From Rodentibacter myodis (GTDB lineage Bacteria > Pseudomonadota > Gammaproteobacteria > Enterobacterales > Pasteurellaceae), in contig NZ_MLHQ01000015.1 of the NCBI RefSeq assembly GCF_001999305.1, positions 47,833 through 111,832 on the forward strand: DNA of 64,000 nucleotides. Reading direction: 5' to 3'. Both the position numbers and the translations under genes were made by a program. Below the pieces are notes generated by a model. That model was not told the origin of the DNA. It did no database searches and saw only the letters and a program-made list of their open reading frames with translations. Below, piece after piece: positions 1 to 11,258 of the stretch (within the stretch, counting starts at the first letter, position 1; the number at the start of each line of letters is the position of its first letter).

Positions 1-487
1 CAGCCGCTCCCGGGAAAATGATACTTGCGCCGGTAAGATAGAAAATCACGAAAATCAGTACAAATGTGCCAATAATTTCGCTGATGAGGTTACTTGGATA
101 GTTGCGAATAGCCGGTTCGGTACAAAAACAGGCGCGTTTTGCCCCTTCGTTTTCGGTGGCGAGGAAATGATCACGATACATTAAGTAAACAAAGAATGCG
201 CCCGTCATTCCCCCCAACATTTGAGCAATGACATACCCAGGCACCAACGCCCAATCAAATGCACCTTTTGCCGCAAGCCCTAAGGTGACGGCAGGATTTA
301 AGTGCGCACCGCTATAAGGCCCGGTTACCGCTACGGCAACATAGACGGCAAATGCCCAAGCCGTTGTAATCACAATCCAACCGGCACTTTGTCCCTTTGT
401 TTTATCCAGACAAACATTGGCAACCACACCATTTCCCAAAAGGATCATCAGCGCGGTACCGAAAAATTCTGCAAAATAAGCATTCAT
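1..487 (-). CDS. glpF: Glycerol uptake facilitator (aquaglyceroporin), 3' part cut by window edge
   Basis: Inner-membrane channel for passive glycerol entry. The visible 162 codons begin MNAYFAEFFGTAL and contain the first aquaporin half-helix signature NPAV (in SGAHLNPAVTLG) and several hydrophobic membrane spans; the C-terminal part with the second NPA lies outside the window. GGAG about 10 nt upstream supports ATG at 487. It is divergent from glpK, so the two glycerol genes share one control region instead of being read as glpF-glpK. Identification is by family resemblance and is secure; only the 3' end is missing. Confidence 0.95.
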   Translation of the reverse strand, partial: MNAYFAEFFGTALMILLGNGVVANVCLDKTKGQSAGWIVITTAWAFAVYVAVAVTGPYSGAHLNPAVTLGLAAKGAFDWALVPGYVIAQMLGGMTGAFFVYLMYRDHFLATENEGAKRACFCTEPAIRNYPSNLISEIIGTFVLIFVIFYLTGASIIFPGAA

Positions 488-548
488 AAGAGAATCTCCA
501 TAGGATGATAGAAAACGGTTTCATCGAAAGAATCCACCAAAAGGCAAT

Positions 549-568
549 TATGTTCGTTATTCGATCAA
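549..568. promoter_or_regulatory. GlpR-like operator half-site
   Basis: TATGTTCGTTATTCGATCAA has a perfect left half (ATGTTCG) of the enterobacterial GlpR operator and an imperfect right half with one extra base. Similar TTCGTTT half-sites lie near 769-776 and 789-796. Position between glpF and glpK suits glycerol-3-phosphate control, but no glpR gene lies in the window and binding is inferred. Confidence 0.4.
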
Positions 569-651
569 AGAGAGAAAACTCAATGTGAGTGCGTTCATTA
601 TTATCTAAAAACCTTACAGTTCAAGTGGGAATAATCACTAAATTTCAGAAA

Positions 652-667
652 TGAGAAATAGATCACA
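652..667. promoter_or_regulatory. CRP-cAMP binding site 1 (glpF/glpK)
   Basis: TGAGAAATAGATCACA fits the TGTGA-N6-TCACA pattern with one mismatch. It lies in the 341-bp divergent glpF-glpK control region, where catabolite control of glycerol genes is expected. Confidence 0.7.
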
Positions 668-693
668 TAATTTATCGAAAAGGAAAAAATTTT

Positions 694-709
694 TGTGATC
701 AATATCATA
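694..709. promoter_or_regulatory. CRP-cAMP binding site 2 (glpF/glpK)
   Basis: TGTGATCAATATCATA has a perfect left half and a right half with one mismatch. It lies 42 bp downstream of site 1, nearly four helical turns, so the two dimers could sit on the same face of the DNA. Confidence 0.6.
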
Positions 710-828
710 AAATCAAAAAGTGGGTATTTTCATTGTCTATAAATTCCATTAGTTTACGCGCGCAATTTGTTCGTTTTTGACTCAAAATATTCGTTTACCA
801 CTAAAACGTACCTTTAAGGAGTTTTTCT

Positions 829-2340
<1,512 letters not shown>

Positions 2341-2361
2341 AAAAATAATATTTAAATATAG

Positions 2362-2395
2362 TAAAAGCGCGGTCAAATTTGACCGCACTTTTTTG
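2362..2395 (+). terminator. Rho-independent terminator built from paired USS
   Basis: An imperfect left USS (AAAAGCGCGGTCAAATTT) and a perfect inverted USS (core 2382-2390) form a long hairpin followed by a T run. It sits between convergent glpK and asnA and could act in both directions. Confidence 0.8.
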
Positions 2396-2405
2396 TTTGA
2401 AAAGA

Positions 2406-3398
2406 TTAAAGGATATGCTGATATTGCTCTAACATTTCTTTTGGCCACACGCTTGATTGGACTTCACCAATGTGTTTTTTGCGTAACAGGAACATAGCTA
2501 AACGGGATTGACCGATACCGCCACCAATGGTGAGTGGGAGTTTGCCGTTGAGTAACTCTTGGTGCCAGTCCATTTTTAAGCGATCTTCATCACCGGTTAA
2601 GCCAACTTGTAGGCGCAGAGCGGATTCGTCCACACGGATACCCATTGAGGAAAGCTCAAAAGCTGTGCCGAGTTCTTCATTCCACACTAAAATATCGCCG
2701 TTTAAGCCTTTGTAGCCGTTTTCGGATTCTGTCGTCCAGTCATCATAATCCGGCGCACGACCATCGTGAGGTTTACCGTCAGAAAGTTTACCGCCGATAC
2801 CAATTAAAAATACCGCACCGTATTCTTTACAAATCGCATTTTCACGCTCTTTGCTGCTTAAATCAGGATAACGTTTTACCAAATCTTCACTATGAATGAA
2901 GGTAATTTGTTTTGGTAAAATGGAAGGAATATCGAAACGGGCTTCTACCGCAAGTTCTGTTAGACGAATCGCACGGTAAATGGAATTCACGGTTTCTTTT
3001 AAATAAGCAAAATTACGGCGACCGGCAGGGATAACTTTCTCCCAGTCCCATTGATCTACATAAACAGAGTGGGTTGGATCGAGTGAATCTTCATCCGGAC
3101 GTAATGCTTTCATATGAACGAATAGGCCTTCGCCCTCTTTAAAATGGAAACGGGCAAGGGTATGGCGTTTCCATTTTGCTAAAGAGTGAACCACTTCAAA
3201 TACCGCATTAGGAATTTGTTTCACGTTGACTTGCACCGCTTTTTCAATGCCGGATAAGTTATCCTGCATCCCATTACCCACTTGGCTAAGGATTGGGCCT
3301 TGCACTTCAATGATGCCCAGTTGCTCAATTAAGTTTTGGGTGAAAGTGTTTTTAACAAAGCTAATTTCTTGCTGTTGTAAGATAAATGTTTTTTTCAT
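2406..3398 (-). CDS. asnA: Aspartate-ammonia ligase (asparagine synthetase A)
   Basis: Makes asparagine from aspartate and ammonia using ATP, in the cytoplasm. The 330-aa product matches the usual AsnA length and shows the class II aminoacyl-tRNA-synthetase-like fold motifs, including [19 protein letters not shown] and the C-terminal [14 protein letters not shown]. It starts with [16 protein letters not shown] at 3398 after an AGGAAAT ribosome site. It is divergent from asnC, the same arrangement as in E. coli, where AsnC activates asnA when asparagine is scarce. Confidence 0.97.
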   Translation of the reverse strand: MKKTFILQQQEISFVKNTFTQNLIEQLGIIEVQGPILSQVGNGMQDNLSGIEKAVQVNVKQIPNAVFEVVHSLAKWKRHTLARFHFKEGEGLFVHMKALRPDEDSLDPTHSVYVDQWDWEKVIPAGRRNFAYLKETVNSIYRAIRLTELAVEARFDIPSILPKQITFIHSEDLVKRYPDLSSKERENAICKEYGAVFLIGIGGKLSDGKPHDGRAPDYDDWTTESENGYKGLNGDILVWNEELGTAFELSSMGIRVDESALRLQVGLTGDEDRLKMDWHQELLNGKLPLTIGGGIGQSRLAMFLLRKKHIGEVQSSVWPKEMLEQYQHIL

Positions 3399-3495
3399 AT
3401 TTCCTGCCTGTTTTTAATGATAGGTTGGTTTGGTTGCGTATTATTTAATAAAGTTCGGTTATATTTCAAGTATTTTGTTTACATTTGGATTATGT

Positions 3496-3510
3496 TTGAA
3501 TATTATTCAA
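3496..3510. promoter_or_regulatory. Palindrome, candidate AsnC operator
   Basis: TTGAATATTATTCAA is a perfect palindrome around one central base, placed between divergent asnA and asnC. AsnC/Lrp proteins bind AT-rich palindromes of this kind; assignment to AsnC is inferred from position. Confidence 0.5.
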
Positions 3511-3553
3511 TCCAATTAGGATTTATTAGATGATTTCTAAAGGAGAAGATTTT

Positions 3554-4006
3554 ATGCCCAATATTGATAACTTAGACCAACAAATTCTTCGTGTTCTCAC
3601 GAAAGACGCCCGTACGCCCTATGCGGAAATGGCAAAAAATTTTGGCGTAAGCCCCGGAACGATTCACGTTCGAGTGGAAAAAATGCGCCAGTCAGGCATT
3701 ATTGAAGGCACAAAAGTGATCATTGATGAACGCAAACTGGGTTATGATGTGTGCTGTTTCATTGGCATTATTTTAAAAAGTGCAAAAGATTATGAAAAAG
3801 TGATTAAGAAGTTGGAAACCTTTGCTGAGGTGGTAGAAGCCTATTACACTACCGGAAATTATTCGATTTTTATTAAAGTAATGACACACACCATTGCAGA
3901 GTTGCATTCCGTACTGGCAACCAAAATTCAGTTAATTGATGAAATTCAGTCCACCGAAACGTTAATTTCAATGCAAAACCCGATTCTGCGGGATATTAAG
4001 CCTTAG
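3554..4006 (+). CDS. asnC: Lrp/AsnC-family regulator AsnC
   Basis: Asparagine-responsive transcription activator of asnA and probably its own repressor. 150 aa, close to E. coli AsnC. An N-terminal winged helix-turn-helix (YAEMAKNFGVSPGTIHVRVEKM) is followed by a RAM/AsnC ligand domain (LGYDVCCFIGIILKSAKDYEKV to STETLISMQNPI). An in-frame start at 3530 is possible, but AAGGAG at 3540-3545 places initiation at ATG 3554, giving MPNIDNLDQQ. Divergent from asnA. Confidence 0.95.
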   Translation: MPNIDNLDQQILRVLTKDARTPYAEMAKNFGVSPGTIHVRVEKMRQSGIIEGTKVIIDERKLGYDVCCFIGIILKSAKDYEKVIKKLETFAEVVEAYYTTGNYSIFIKVMTHTIAELHSVLATKIQLIDEIQSTETLISMQNPILRDIKP

Positions 4007-4139
4007 ACGCGTGATATGGGGTTTTACGAAAATTGTTGCTTGTAGTAAAACCCATTCAACTTCACAAAGTGCGGTCAATTTTTTAGACGTTTTTTTAGTT
4101 CGTTATTCTTAACTATTGCACAATAGCTACTGAATAAAA

Positions 4140-4225
4140 GTAGGGAGGCGACGTTCGCGTCCGTATCAAAAAATCAAGCGATTCCAATAAGTTTAATATT
4201 AAGAACATCAATGTGATGTCCCTAC
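4140..4225. repeat. Small repeat element with 7-bp terminal inverted repeats
   Basis: An 86-bp stretch begins GTAGGGA (4140-4146) and ends TCCCTAC (4219-4225). Its left end holds a small hairpin, GACG-TTCG-CGTC. Similar GTAGAGA...CGTCC hairpins occur at 26521 and 34991. It lies between asnC and the oxidase gene and holds no credible reading frame, so it looks like a miniature intergenic repeat. The rest of the 4007-4250 gap holds one USS at 4067-4075. Confidence 0.45.
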
Positions 4226-4250
4226 ATATCTACATTCTTCTGATTTTTTA

Positions 4251-5546
4251 TTAAAAGAACCGATCCAAAAATTTGTAATATTGCACGCCAATTTTGGTGG
4301 CGAGATTTTTCACAATTTTCCCACCATAAACGGAAGGGACTTTTAATCCTTCAAAAATTTTCAGGCGTTCATCATTGCCTAAAATTGCTTCTGCCACAAT
4401 GCGCCCCGCCAATCCGGTTAAAGCAACGCCGTGTCCGGAATAACCGTGGGCGAAATAAATATGCGGGGAGATTCGACCGAAATGGGGGGTGGAGTTCATC
4501 GTCATATCAATAGGCCCCGCCCAACCGTAATCAATTTTCACATTTTCAAGTTGAGGAAAAACGTGCAACATATTTTTTCTCATCACCGCAACCATATCTT
4601 TTTCCGAACGGGAATCACTGCCGAAAAGCAGACGATTGTCCGCACTTAAACGATAATAATCGAGTAACAAATTGTTATCACAAACGGACATTCCATTGTT
4701 AATCACCGAATCTGCAACGGATTGACTTAAAGGTTCGGTGGCGATAATGAAACTTTCCACCGGCATAATTTTACGGTTAATGCCGTGATGAATGGATTTT
4801 GGTAGAGCATCGATATAGGCATTGGTGGCTAAAATAATATCTTGAGAAATGACCGCACTTTTATCGGTTTTCACTTCAATAGAACCGTTTTTCTCAATGA
4901 GATCAATCACCGGCGATTGTTCAAAAATCTGTACGCCAAGATCTAAACAGGCCTTTGCCAGCCCTAAACAATAATTAAGAGGGTGCAAATGCCCCGAGTT
5001 ACTGTCGTATAAACCGCCTACATAAATATCGCTACCTAAATGTTGTTTGAGTTTCGCCTTGTCCCAAAGCTGCATATTTTGGTAGCCAAAATTTTCGTGG
5101 CTGGCTTTTTCAATTTTAATCAGATCATCCATTCGACGATCATTTAATGCAAGCGTGGCATAGCCTTTTTTCCAATCGCATTGTATGCCGTATTTCGCAA
5201 TGCGTTCATCAATAATGTCAATGGCTTCCAACGACATTTCCCATAATTTCCGTGCGTTATCAAAGCCTACGTGTTTGATATATTCATCAATGCCTTCTTC
5301 AAAGCCGTTGATGGCTTGTCCGCCACTTCTCCCGGAAGCACCAAATCCCACGCGTGCGCCTTCCAGTACGATCACTTTTTTTCCTTTTTCAGCAAGTTCC
5401 AATGCAGCAGATAAACCAAAAAAACCGGCACCGATCACACACACATCCGCTTGTTCTTGTTGTGTTAACGCAGGAAGTTGAAAATCTTGATTGCGGGTGT
5501 CGAAATAGTAAGAAGGAACGTGTTCTTGATGGGAAAAATTCAGCAT
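4251..5546 (-). CDS. FAD-dependent oxidoreductase, PuuB/OrdL-like (gamma-glutamylputrescine oxidase family)
   Basis: A DAO-superfamily flavoprotein of 431 aa. The N-terminal dinucleotide motif is GAGFFGLSAALELAEKGKKV, followed by GFGASGRSGGQ, and the C-terminus carries YAHGYSGHGVALTGLAGRIVAEA. Sequence and length resemble E. coli PuuB, which oxidises gamma-glutamylputrescine. An upstream in-frame start at 5603 exists, but MLNFSHQEHVPSYYF at 5546 matches the family N-terminus. It is divergent from a PotD-like polyamine-binding protein, which supports a polyamine link; the other puu genes are not visible, so the substrate is unproven. Confidence 0.8.
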   Translation of the reverse strand: MLNFSHQEHVPSYYFDTRNQDFQLPALTQQEQADVCVIGAGFFGLSAALELAEKGKKVIVLEGARVGFGASGRSGGQAINGFEEGIDEYIKHVGFDNARKLWEMSLEAIDIIDERIAKYGIQCDWKKGYATLALNDRRMDDLIKIEKASHENFGYQNMQLWDKAKLKQHLGSDIYVGGLYDSNSGHLHPLNYCLGLAKACLDLGVQIFEQSPVIDLIEKNGSIEVKTDKSAVISQDIILATNAYIDALPKSIHHGINRKIMPVESFIIATEPLSQSVADSVINNGMSVCDNNLLLDYYRLSADNRLLFGSDSRSEKDMVAVMRKNMLHVFPQLENVKIDYGWAGPIDMTMNSTPHFGRISPHIYFAHGYSGHGVALTGLAGRIVAEAILGNDERLKIFEGLKVPSVYGGKIVKNLATKIGVQYYKFLDRFF

Positions 5547-5697
5547 AAAAAATCTCGTGAATAAAAATTGGCGAAATCTTACCCTTATGGGGAAATATGT
5601 CAAACCCTTTGCGAAAAAAATGCTATACTGCCAACCGCGTAAATTTTACGCATTGATGCTTAAATAGTTCCCTTTTTTGACTCAGGAGGTCAATAAA

Positions 5698-6750
5698 TTG
5701 AAAAAATCTTTTGTTCGCTCAATCAAATCGCTTTTCCTTTCTGCTATTGCATTTTTTGCGGCATCTGCTTTTGCAAATAATAAACTTTATGTTTATAACT
5801 GGACGGACTATGTGCCTTCCGATCTTGTTGCGCAATTCACCAAAGAAACCGGTGTGGAAGTCATTTATTCTACCTTTGAAAGCAACGAAGAAATGTACGC
5901 TAAATTGAAGTTAACGGAAAACGCCGGTGAAGGTTATGATTTGGTGTTTCCATCAAGTTACTATGTGAGCAAAATGATCAAAGAGAATATGTTACAACCG
6001 CTTGATCACAACAAACTCACTAACTTGAAACAAGTGCCGACCCACCTGTTAAATAAGGAATTTGACCCTGAGAATAAATATTCTCTGCCGTATGTGTATG
6101 GCTTAACAGGGATTGAAGTGAATGCGGATGATATTGACCCAAGCAGCATTACAAGTTGGGCGGATTTATGGAAGCCGGAATTTAAACATAAAGTCTTGAT
6201 GACCAGCGATGCACGTGAAGTTTTCCACATTGCTTTATTACTGGACAGTAAATCACCAAACACCACAAATGAAGAAGAAATCAAAGCCGCTTACGAGCGT
6301 TTGGTGACATTGTTGCCTAATATCGTTACCTTCAATTCCGATTCACCGGAAGTACCTTATGTACAGGGAGAAGCGGCAATCGGTATGATTTGGAACGGCT
6401 CGGCATATTTAGCCCATAAAGAAAATCCAAGCCTTCAATTTGTCTATCCGAAAGAAGGGGCGATTTTCTGGATGGATAACTACGCCATTCCAAGAACTGC
6501 CAAAAATGTAGAAGGCGCGCATAAGTTCATCGACTTCCTACTTCGCCCTGAAAATGCCAAAGTTGTGGTAGAACGTATGGGCTTCTCTATGCCAAATAAC
6601 GGTGTGCAAGCATTACTTAGCCCTGAATTAGCAAACGACACGACTTTATTCCCGCCGGCTGAACAGGTCGAAAAAGGGATTATGCAAGGTGACGTAGGCG
6701 AAGCTGTGGATATTTACGAAAAATATTGGAATAAATTAAAAACCAATTAA
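5698..6750 (+). CDS. potD: PotD-like spermidine/putrescine-binding periplasmic protein
   Basis: Periplasmic solute-binding protein of the ABC polyamine type, about 350 aa. Initiation is probably at TTG 5698, because AGGAGG at 5684-5689 lies 8 nt upstream; the product then starts with a clean signal peptide, [20 protein letters not shown], ending in ASAFA. Mature signatures are [29 protein letters not shown] and [12 protein letters not shown]. No potABC genes are adjacent, so it must use a transporter encoded elsewhere or be a second PotD copy. Divergent from the PuuB-like oxidase. Confidence 0.88.
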   Translation: MKKSFVRSIKSLFLSAIAFFAASAFANNKLYVYNWTDYVPSDLVAQFTKETGVEVIYSTFESNEEMYAKLKLTENAGEGYDLVFPSSYYVSKMIKENMLQPLDHNKLTNLKQVPTHLLNKEFDPENKYSLPYVYGLTGIEVNADDIDPSSITSWADLWKPEFKHKVLMTSDAREVFHIALLLDSKSPNTTNEEEIKAAYERLVTLLPNIVTFNSDSPEVPYVQGEAAIGMIWNGSAYLAHKENPSLQFVYPKEGAIFWMDNYAIPRTAKNVEGAHKFIDFLLRPENAKVVVERMGFSMPNNGVQALLSPELANDTTLFPPAEQVEKGIMQGDVGEAVDIYEKYWNKLKTN

Positions 6751-6759
6751 TCTCTTCTT

Positions 6760-6793
6760 AAAAAAGTGCGGTTAAAAATGACTGCACTTTTTG
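6760..6793 (+). terminator. Terminator made from an inverted USS pair
   Basis: AAAAAGTGCGGT and the near-inverse ACTGCACTTTTT flank a short AT loop just after the potD-like gene and end in a T run. One USS core is perfect (6764-6772), the other has one change. Confidence 0.75.
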
Positions 6794-6843
6794 TTATACT
6801 CTCGCCAATTTTTTCTTAATTTAAAGCACTTAAGGTTAAACCA

Positions 6844-8556
6844 ATGCGTACAAGTCAATATTTATTCTCTACATTAAAAGAAACCCCTGCGGAAGCGGCG
6901 ATTGTCAGTCATCAACTGATGTTGCGTGCAGGAATGATCCGCCCGCTTGCTTCCGGCTTATATAACTGGATGCCGACAGGTTGGCGTGTACTTCGCAAAG
7001 TGGAAAAAGTGATCCGTGAAGAAATGGATAAAAGCGGTGCACTTGAAATTAAAATGCCCGTCGTACAACCGGCAGAACTTTGGCAGGAATCAGGGCGTTG
7101 GGAGCAGTATGGACCTGAATTATTGCGTTTTACCGATCGTGGTGAGCGCGGTTTTGTGATTGGTCCAACGAATGAAGAAGCCATTACTGATTTAATGCGC
7201 CGTGAGATCACTTCTTATCGCCAACTTCCGATTAATCTTTATCATATTCAAACCAAATTCCGAGATGAGGTTCGTCCGCGCTTTGGCGTAATGCGTAGCC
7301 GTGAATTTATTATGAAAGATGCCTATTCTTTCCACACTGATAAAGAAAGCCTGCAACAAACTTACAATGTGATGTATCAAACTTATAGCAATATTTTTAC
7401 CCGCTTAGGGTTAGATTTCCGTGCCGTGCAGGCGGATACCGGTTCCATTGGCGGGAGTGCTTCCCACGAATTCCAAGTATTGGCAAATAGCGGTGAAGAT
7501 GATGTGATTTTTTCCACCGAATCGGATTATGCCGCGAATATTGAGCTTGCTGAGGCAGTTGCGATTGGCGAACGTGCCGCACCAACAAAACCAATGGAAC
7601 TTATCGATACACCAAATGCGAAAACCATTGCGGAATTGGTCGCACAGTTCGATCAACCGATTGAAAAAACCGTGAAAACCTTAATTGTGAAAGGCGCAAC
7701 GGAAGCGCAGCCTTTAGTGGCATTAGTGATTCGTGGCGACCACGAGTTAAACGAAATCAAAGCGGAAAAATTACCGGAAGTCGCCTCCCCCTTTGAATTT
7801 GCCGATGAAGCGGAAATTAAGGCAAAAATTGGTGCCGGTGTCGGGTCGTTAGGGCCGGTAAACCTCAATATTCCGGTGATTGTTGATCGCAGTGTGGCGT
7901 TGATGTCCGATTTCAGTGCCGGTGCAAACATTGATGGTAAACATTACTTCAATATCAACTGGGAACGTGATGTGGCATTGCCAAAAATTGCGGATATTCG
8001 TAATGTGGTCGAGGGCGATCCAAGTCCGGACGGTAAAGGTACATTACTTATCAAACGTGGTATTGAAGTGGGGCATATTTTCCAACTGGGTAAAAAATAT
8101 TCCGAGGCGATGAATGCTACCGTTCAAAGTGAAGATGGTCGTCCAATGGTGGTAACGATGGGTTGTTATGGTATTGGTGTTACCCGTGTGGTGGCGGCAG
8201 CGATTGAGCAACATCACGATGATCGTGGCATTATTTGGCCGACAGATGAAATCGCGCCTTTTACTGTGGCGATTGTGCCAATGAATATGCACAAATCCGA
8301 AAGCGTACAACAATATGCCGAAGAATTATACCGCACTTTACAAGCACAAGGCGTAGACGTGATTTTTGATGATCGTAAAGAACGCCCCGGTGTGATGTTC
8401 GCCGATATGGAACTGATTGGCGTACCGCATATGGTTGTCATTGGTGAGAAAAATCTTGCAAATGGCGAAATTGAATACAAAAACCGCCGCAGCGGAGAAA
8501 AAGAAATGATTGCTAAAGGGCAATTATTGGATTTCTTAAAAGGGAAGTTTGCATAA
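6844..8556 (+). CDS. proS: Prolyl-tRNA synthetase
   Basis: Charges tRNA-Pro with proline in the cytoplasm. The 570-aa protein has the bacterial-type architecture: class II catalytic core at the N-terminus ([29 protein letters not shown], motif 2 [25 protein letters not shown]), a YbaK-like editing insertion around residues 220-400, motif 3 ([17 protein letters not shown]) and a C-terminal anticodon-binding domain ([22 protein letters not shown]). It is a single gene between two terminators. Starts [13 protein letters not shown]. Confidence 0.98.
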   Translation: MRTSQYLFSTLKETPAEAAIVSHQLMLRAGMIRPLASGLYNWMPTGWRVLRKVEKVIREEMDKSGALEIKMPVVQPAELWQESGRWEQYGPELLRFTDRGERGFVIGPTNEEAITDLMRREITSYRQLPINLYHIQTKFRDEVRPRFGVMRSREFIMKDAYSFHTDKESLQQTYNVMYQTYSNIFTRLGLDFRAVQADTGSIGGSASHEFQVLANSGEDDVIFSTESDYAANIELAEAVAIGERAAPTKPMELIDTPNAKTIAELVAQFDQPIEKTVKTLIVKGATEAQPLVALVIRGDHELNEIKAEKLPEVASPFEFADEAEIKAKIGAGVGSLGPVNLNIPVIVDRSVALMSDFSAGANIDGKHYFNINWERDVALPKIADIRNVVEGDPSPDGKGTLLIKRGIEVGHIFQLGKKYSEAMNATVQSEDGRPMVVTMGCYGIGVTRVVAAAIEQHHDDRGIIWPTDEIAPFTVAIVPMNMHKSESVQQYAEELYRTLQAQGVDVIFDDRKERPGVMFADMELIGVPHMVVIGEKNLANGEIEYKNRRSGEKEMIAKGQLLDFLKGKFA

Positions 8557-8565
8557 TAAATTAAG

Positions 8566-8598
8566 CGGCTAGGCCTATGTGCTTAGCCGTTTTTTTTA
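8566..8598 (+). terminator. Rho-independent terminator after proS
   Basis: CGGCTA pairs with TAGCCG around a short loop and is followed by eight T. Confidence 0.85.
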
Positions 8599-8661
8599 TG
8601 GATAAAGTGCGGTCATTTTTGTGGATGTTTTTGGTAAGTACTACATACCGAAAACGATTCT

Positions 8662-9489
8662 TTAAAGAGATAAATACGTTTTCAACACCTGTGCAATGCC
8701 ATTCTCATTGTTGGACGAAGTGACTAATTTCGCTTGTTGTTGTACTTCCGTTTCGGCATTGCCCATTGCCACGCCCAACCCGACTGCGGTTAGCATACTG
8801 ATGTCGTTGTGATTATCGCCAAATGCAATCACCTGTTGCGGATCGATATGCCATTCCCGCAGTAAAGCTAACAATCGACAGCCTTTGGTGTTGCCTGCAT
8901 TGGCAATATCCACGCGATCCACCCAAGACCATTCGCAACTAAATTCATTTTGCGGTAAATCGGCGACAACGGCGTTCATAATCTCTTTGTCCGGTGCGCT
9001 GATAACGCATTTCCAAATTGGGTTGTGATGATCGATTACTTCTTGAATGCTTTCAACTTTTCGTACATCGGGGCGAACATCCTGTGGACAGCTTTCCACC
9101 CATTTAATAAATTTTTCCATATGCGGATTGAGTTCGGCATAATTCATTGAATCCCGAGAGTACATCAACAAATGACATTGATGTTTTTCTGCTACATCAA
9201 AAATTAACTGTGCTTGCTGTTTCGATAGCGGATTGGCAAAGGGCGTGGAATCGGTTTCTACATCGTACACATAAGTACCATTACAACAAATGATAGGGGT
9301 ATCCAATCCTAATTCCCGATAGTAAGGTTTCACCGCAGTATGATGGCGACCGGTCACCAAAATAATTTTAACGCCTTGTGCCATTGCTGCTTGAATTGCC
9401 GTTTTGCTCTCCGGCAAAATGTTGCCCTGACTATTTAATAATGTGCCGTCAAGATCGAAAGTCACTACGTTATAATGGTGATAATGCAT
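8662..9489 (-). CDS. HAD-superfamily Cof-type phosphatase, YbhA-like
   Basis: A 275-aa cytoplasmic phosphatase of the HAD subfamily IIB. Motif I is FDLDGTLLNS, motif II VTGRHH, motif III lies around GNTKG and motif IV is GDNHNDISML. The cap-region text PIICCNGTYVYD and CEWSWVDRVDIA closely resembles E. coli YbhA (a pyridoxal-phosphate and sugar-phosphate phosphatase). It lies downstream of ulaF behind a terminator, so it is probably not part of the ascorbate operon. Substrate not determinable from sequence. Confidence 0.88.
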   Translation of the reverse strand: MHYHHYNVVTFDLDGTLLNSQGNILPESKTAIQAAMAQGVKIILVTGRHHTAVKPYYRELGLDTPIICCNGTYVYDVETDSTPFANPLSKQQAQLIFDVAEKHQCHLLMYSRDSMNYAELNPHMEKFIKWVESCPQDVRPDVRKVESIQEVIDHHNPIWKCVISAPDKEIMNAVVADLPQNEFSCEWSWVDRVDIANAGNTKGCRLLALLREWHIDPQQVIAFGDNHNDISMLTAVGLGVAMGNAETEVQQQAKLVTSSNNENGIAQVLKTYLSL

Positions 9490-9513
9490 ACTTACTCCTT
9501 AAATAAAATGGAA

Positions 9514-9534
9514 AAGGCAGTTTTCTACTGCCTT
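9514..9534 (-). terminator. Terminator hairpin after ulaF
   Basis: AAGGCAGT pairs with ACTGCCTT across a 5-nt loop between ulaF and the downstream phosphatase; read leftwards it is followed by a T-rich stretch. Confidence 0.7.
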
Positions 9535-9550
9535 ATTTTTCTGTTTGTTA

Positions 9551-10246
9551 TTACTGACCATAATAAGCATTCTTGCCGTGTTTGCGTAAATAATGCTTAT
9601 CTAACAATTCTTGTTGCATTGAGCCCAAACTTGGGCGGAGAACTTGGCTAAATAAGTTCATATATGCCAATTCTTCCAACACAACGGCATTATGAACGGC
9701 ATTGTCCGCATCTGTTCCCCATACGAAAGGCCCGTGAGAATGAACCAATACGGCAGGCACTTGATTCGGATCGATATGGCGTTTTTGGAAGGTTTCCACA
9801 ATCACTTTACCGGTTTCCAATTCATATTCGCCTTGAATTTCTTGTGGGGTCATTTTACGGGTGCAAGGAATAGTGCCGTAGAAATAGTCGGCGTGGGTTG
9901 TTCCCAGTGCCAACAAATCTTCACCGGCTTGCGCCCAAGTTGTTGCGTGGCGTGAATGGGTGTGAACAATACCGCCGATATCTTTAAATTGACGATACAA
10001 CTCCAAGTGGGTTGGGGTGTCGGAGGACGGTTTCTTATTGCCTTCCACCACCTTTCCGCTAAATAAGTCCACCACAACCATATCATCGGCAGTCATTACG
10101 TCATATTCAACACCAGAGGGTTTAATCACCACTAAGTTGGAAGTGCGGTCAATTTCACTCACGTTTCCCCACGTAAAGGTAACCAAATTATGTTTTGGCA
10201 AGGCTAAATTGGCTTTTAATACTTTTTCTTTTAATGCTTCTAACAT
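9551..10246 (-). CDS. ulaF: L-ribulose-5-phosphate 4-epimerase (UlaF/SgbE/AraD family)
   Basis: Last step of anaerobic ascorbate breakdown, converting L-ribulose-5-phosphate to D-xylulose-5-phosphate. 231 aa, class II aldolase fold with zinc ligands visible in VHTHSRHAT and [16 protein letters not shown] upstream selects ATG 10246 ([14 protein letters not shown]) over a longer in-frame start; the gene overlaps the end of ulaE by 7 nt and is therefore probably translationally coupled. The family also includes AraD and SgbE; ula context decides the name. Confidence 0.93.
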   Translation of the reverse strand: MLEALKEKVLKANLALPKHNLVTFTWGNVSEIDRTSNLVVIKPSGVEYDVMTADDMVVVDLFSGKVVEGNKKPSSDTPTHLELYRQFKDIGGIVHTHSRHATTWAQAGEDLLALGTTHADYFYGTIPCTRKMTPQEIQGEYELETGKVIVETFQKRHIDPNQVPAVLVHSHGPFVWGTDADNAVHNAVVLEELAYMNLFSQVLRPSLGSMQQELLDKHYLRKHGKNAYYGQ

Positions 10247-11100
10247 TGGAATCCTCCTTCTTGCATTTTTTGTTCGATCCAGCGGCGTGCATTGATAATT
10301 TCGGCAATGGGTTCTTCCGCTTTTTCTGTCCACATTTCAATTAAAAATGCACCGCGATAATTTAATTCCGCCAAGGTTTTAAAGCAGGCAGCGAAATCAA
10401 CACAGCCATCACCAAAAGGAACATCACGGAATTGACCTTTGCAGGTTGGTGTGACTTTATAAGTATCTTTTAAATGGATAGCGGAAATTTTATCAATACC
10501 CAGTTTTAATTCTTCCGCAACATTATCATTCCAAGCCGATAAATTGCCGAGATCGGGATACACGGTAAACCACGGTGATTTGATCAGTTCATCCCATTTT
10601 TTCCAACGGGAAATGGAACTCATAAATTTTGTATCCATAATTTCAACGGCAAGGGTCACTTGGTTACTTGCTGCAAGTTCTACCGCCCATTCCAAACCTT
10701 GTTGGAAACGGGCGATGGTGCCTTCATCTTGTTCTTCATAATATACGTCATAGCCTGCAAGCTGAATGGTGCGAATGCCGGTATCCACTGCAAATTGAAT
10801 TGCTTTTTCCATAATTTCATAGGCTTTTTGGCGGGTAGCTTCATCACGGCTGCCAAATGGAAAACGGCGATGTCCCGACAAGCACATTGAAGGAATGGTA
10901 ACGCCGGTATTTACAATGGCTTTGACCAGTTTTAATCGCTCTTTTTTGCTCCAATCAAGTCGAGCCAATCGTTCATCGGTTTCATCCACCGACATTTCCA
11001 CAAAATCAAATCCGCAGGCTTTGGCAATGGAAAGTCTATCTTGCCAGCTAATATTTTTCGGGAGGGCTTTTTCATAAATACCCAGTTTATGTTTTCTCAC
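10240..11100 (-). CDS. ulaE: L-ribulose-5-phosphate 3-epimerase (UlaE/SgbU family)
   Basis: Converts L-xylulose-5-phosphate to L-ribulose-5-phosphate. 286 aa, TIM-barrel xylose-isomerase-like family, with the signatures [22 protein letters not shown] and HLKDTY. Placed between ulaR and ulaF and overlapping the latter, it supplies the 3-epimerase to the same pathway as UlaD. A 158-bp gap with one USS separates it from ulaR, so it may also have its own promoter. Confidence 0.94.
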   Translation of the reverse strand: MRKHKLGIYEKALPKNISWQDRLSIAKACGFDFVEMSVDETDERLARLDWSKKERLKLVKAIVNTGVTIPSMCLSGHRRFPFGSRDEATRQKAYEIMEKAIQFAVDTGIRTIQLAGYDVYYEEQDEGTIARFQQGLEWAVELAASNQVTLAVEIMDTKFMSSISRWKKWDELIKSPWFTVYPDLGNLSAWNDNVAEELKLGIDKISAIHLKDTYKVTPTCKGQFRDVPFGDGCVDFAACFKTLAELNYRGAFLIEMWTEKAEEPIAEIINARRWIEQKMQEGGFQC

Positions 11101-11258
11101 GGAAGCTCCTTAAATTGTTGTCTTACTTCATCTATATTGGGTAAAAGGTATTCACCGTTGTCCATCATCTATTGAGAACGCCGGCTGATATTCCTACTTT
11201 ATTCATTGTGCAATCGCGACATCATTTCATAAATTCTCATCAAAATCCGACCGCACTT

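Noticed and set aside
302..508. Plus-strand frame inside glpF
   Set aside because: Antisense shadow of a clear aquaglyceroporin gene; no ribosome site.
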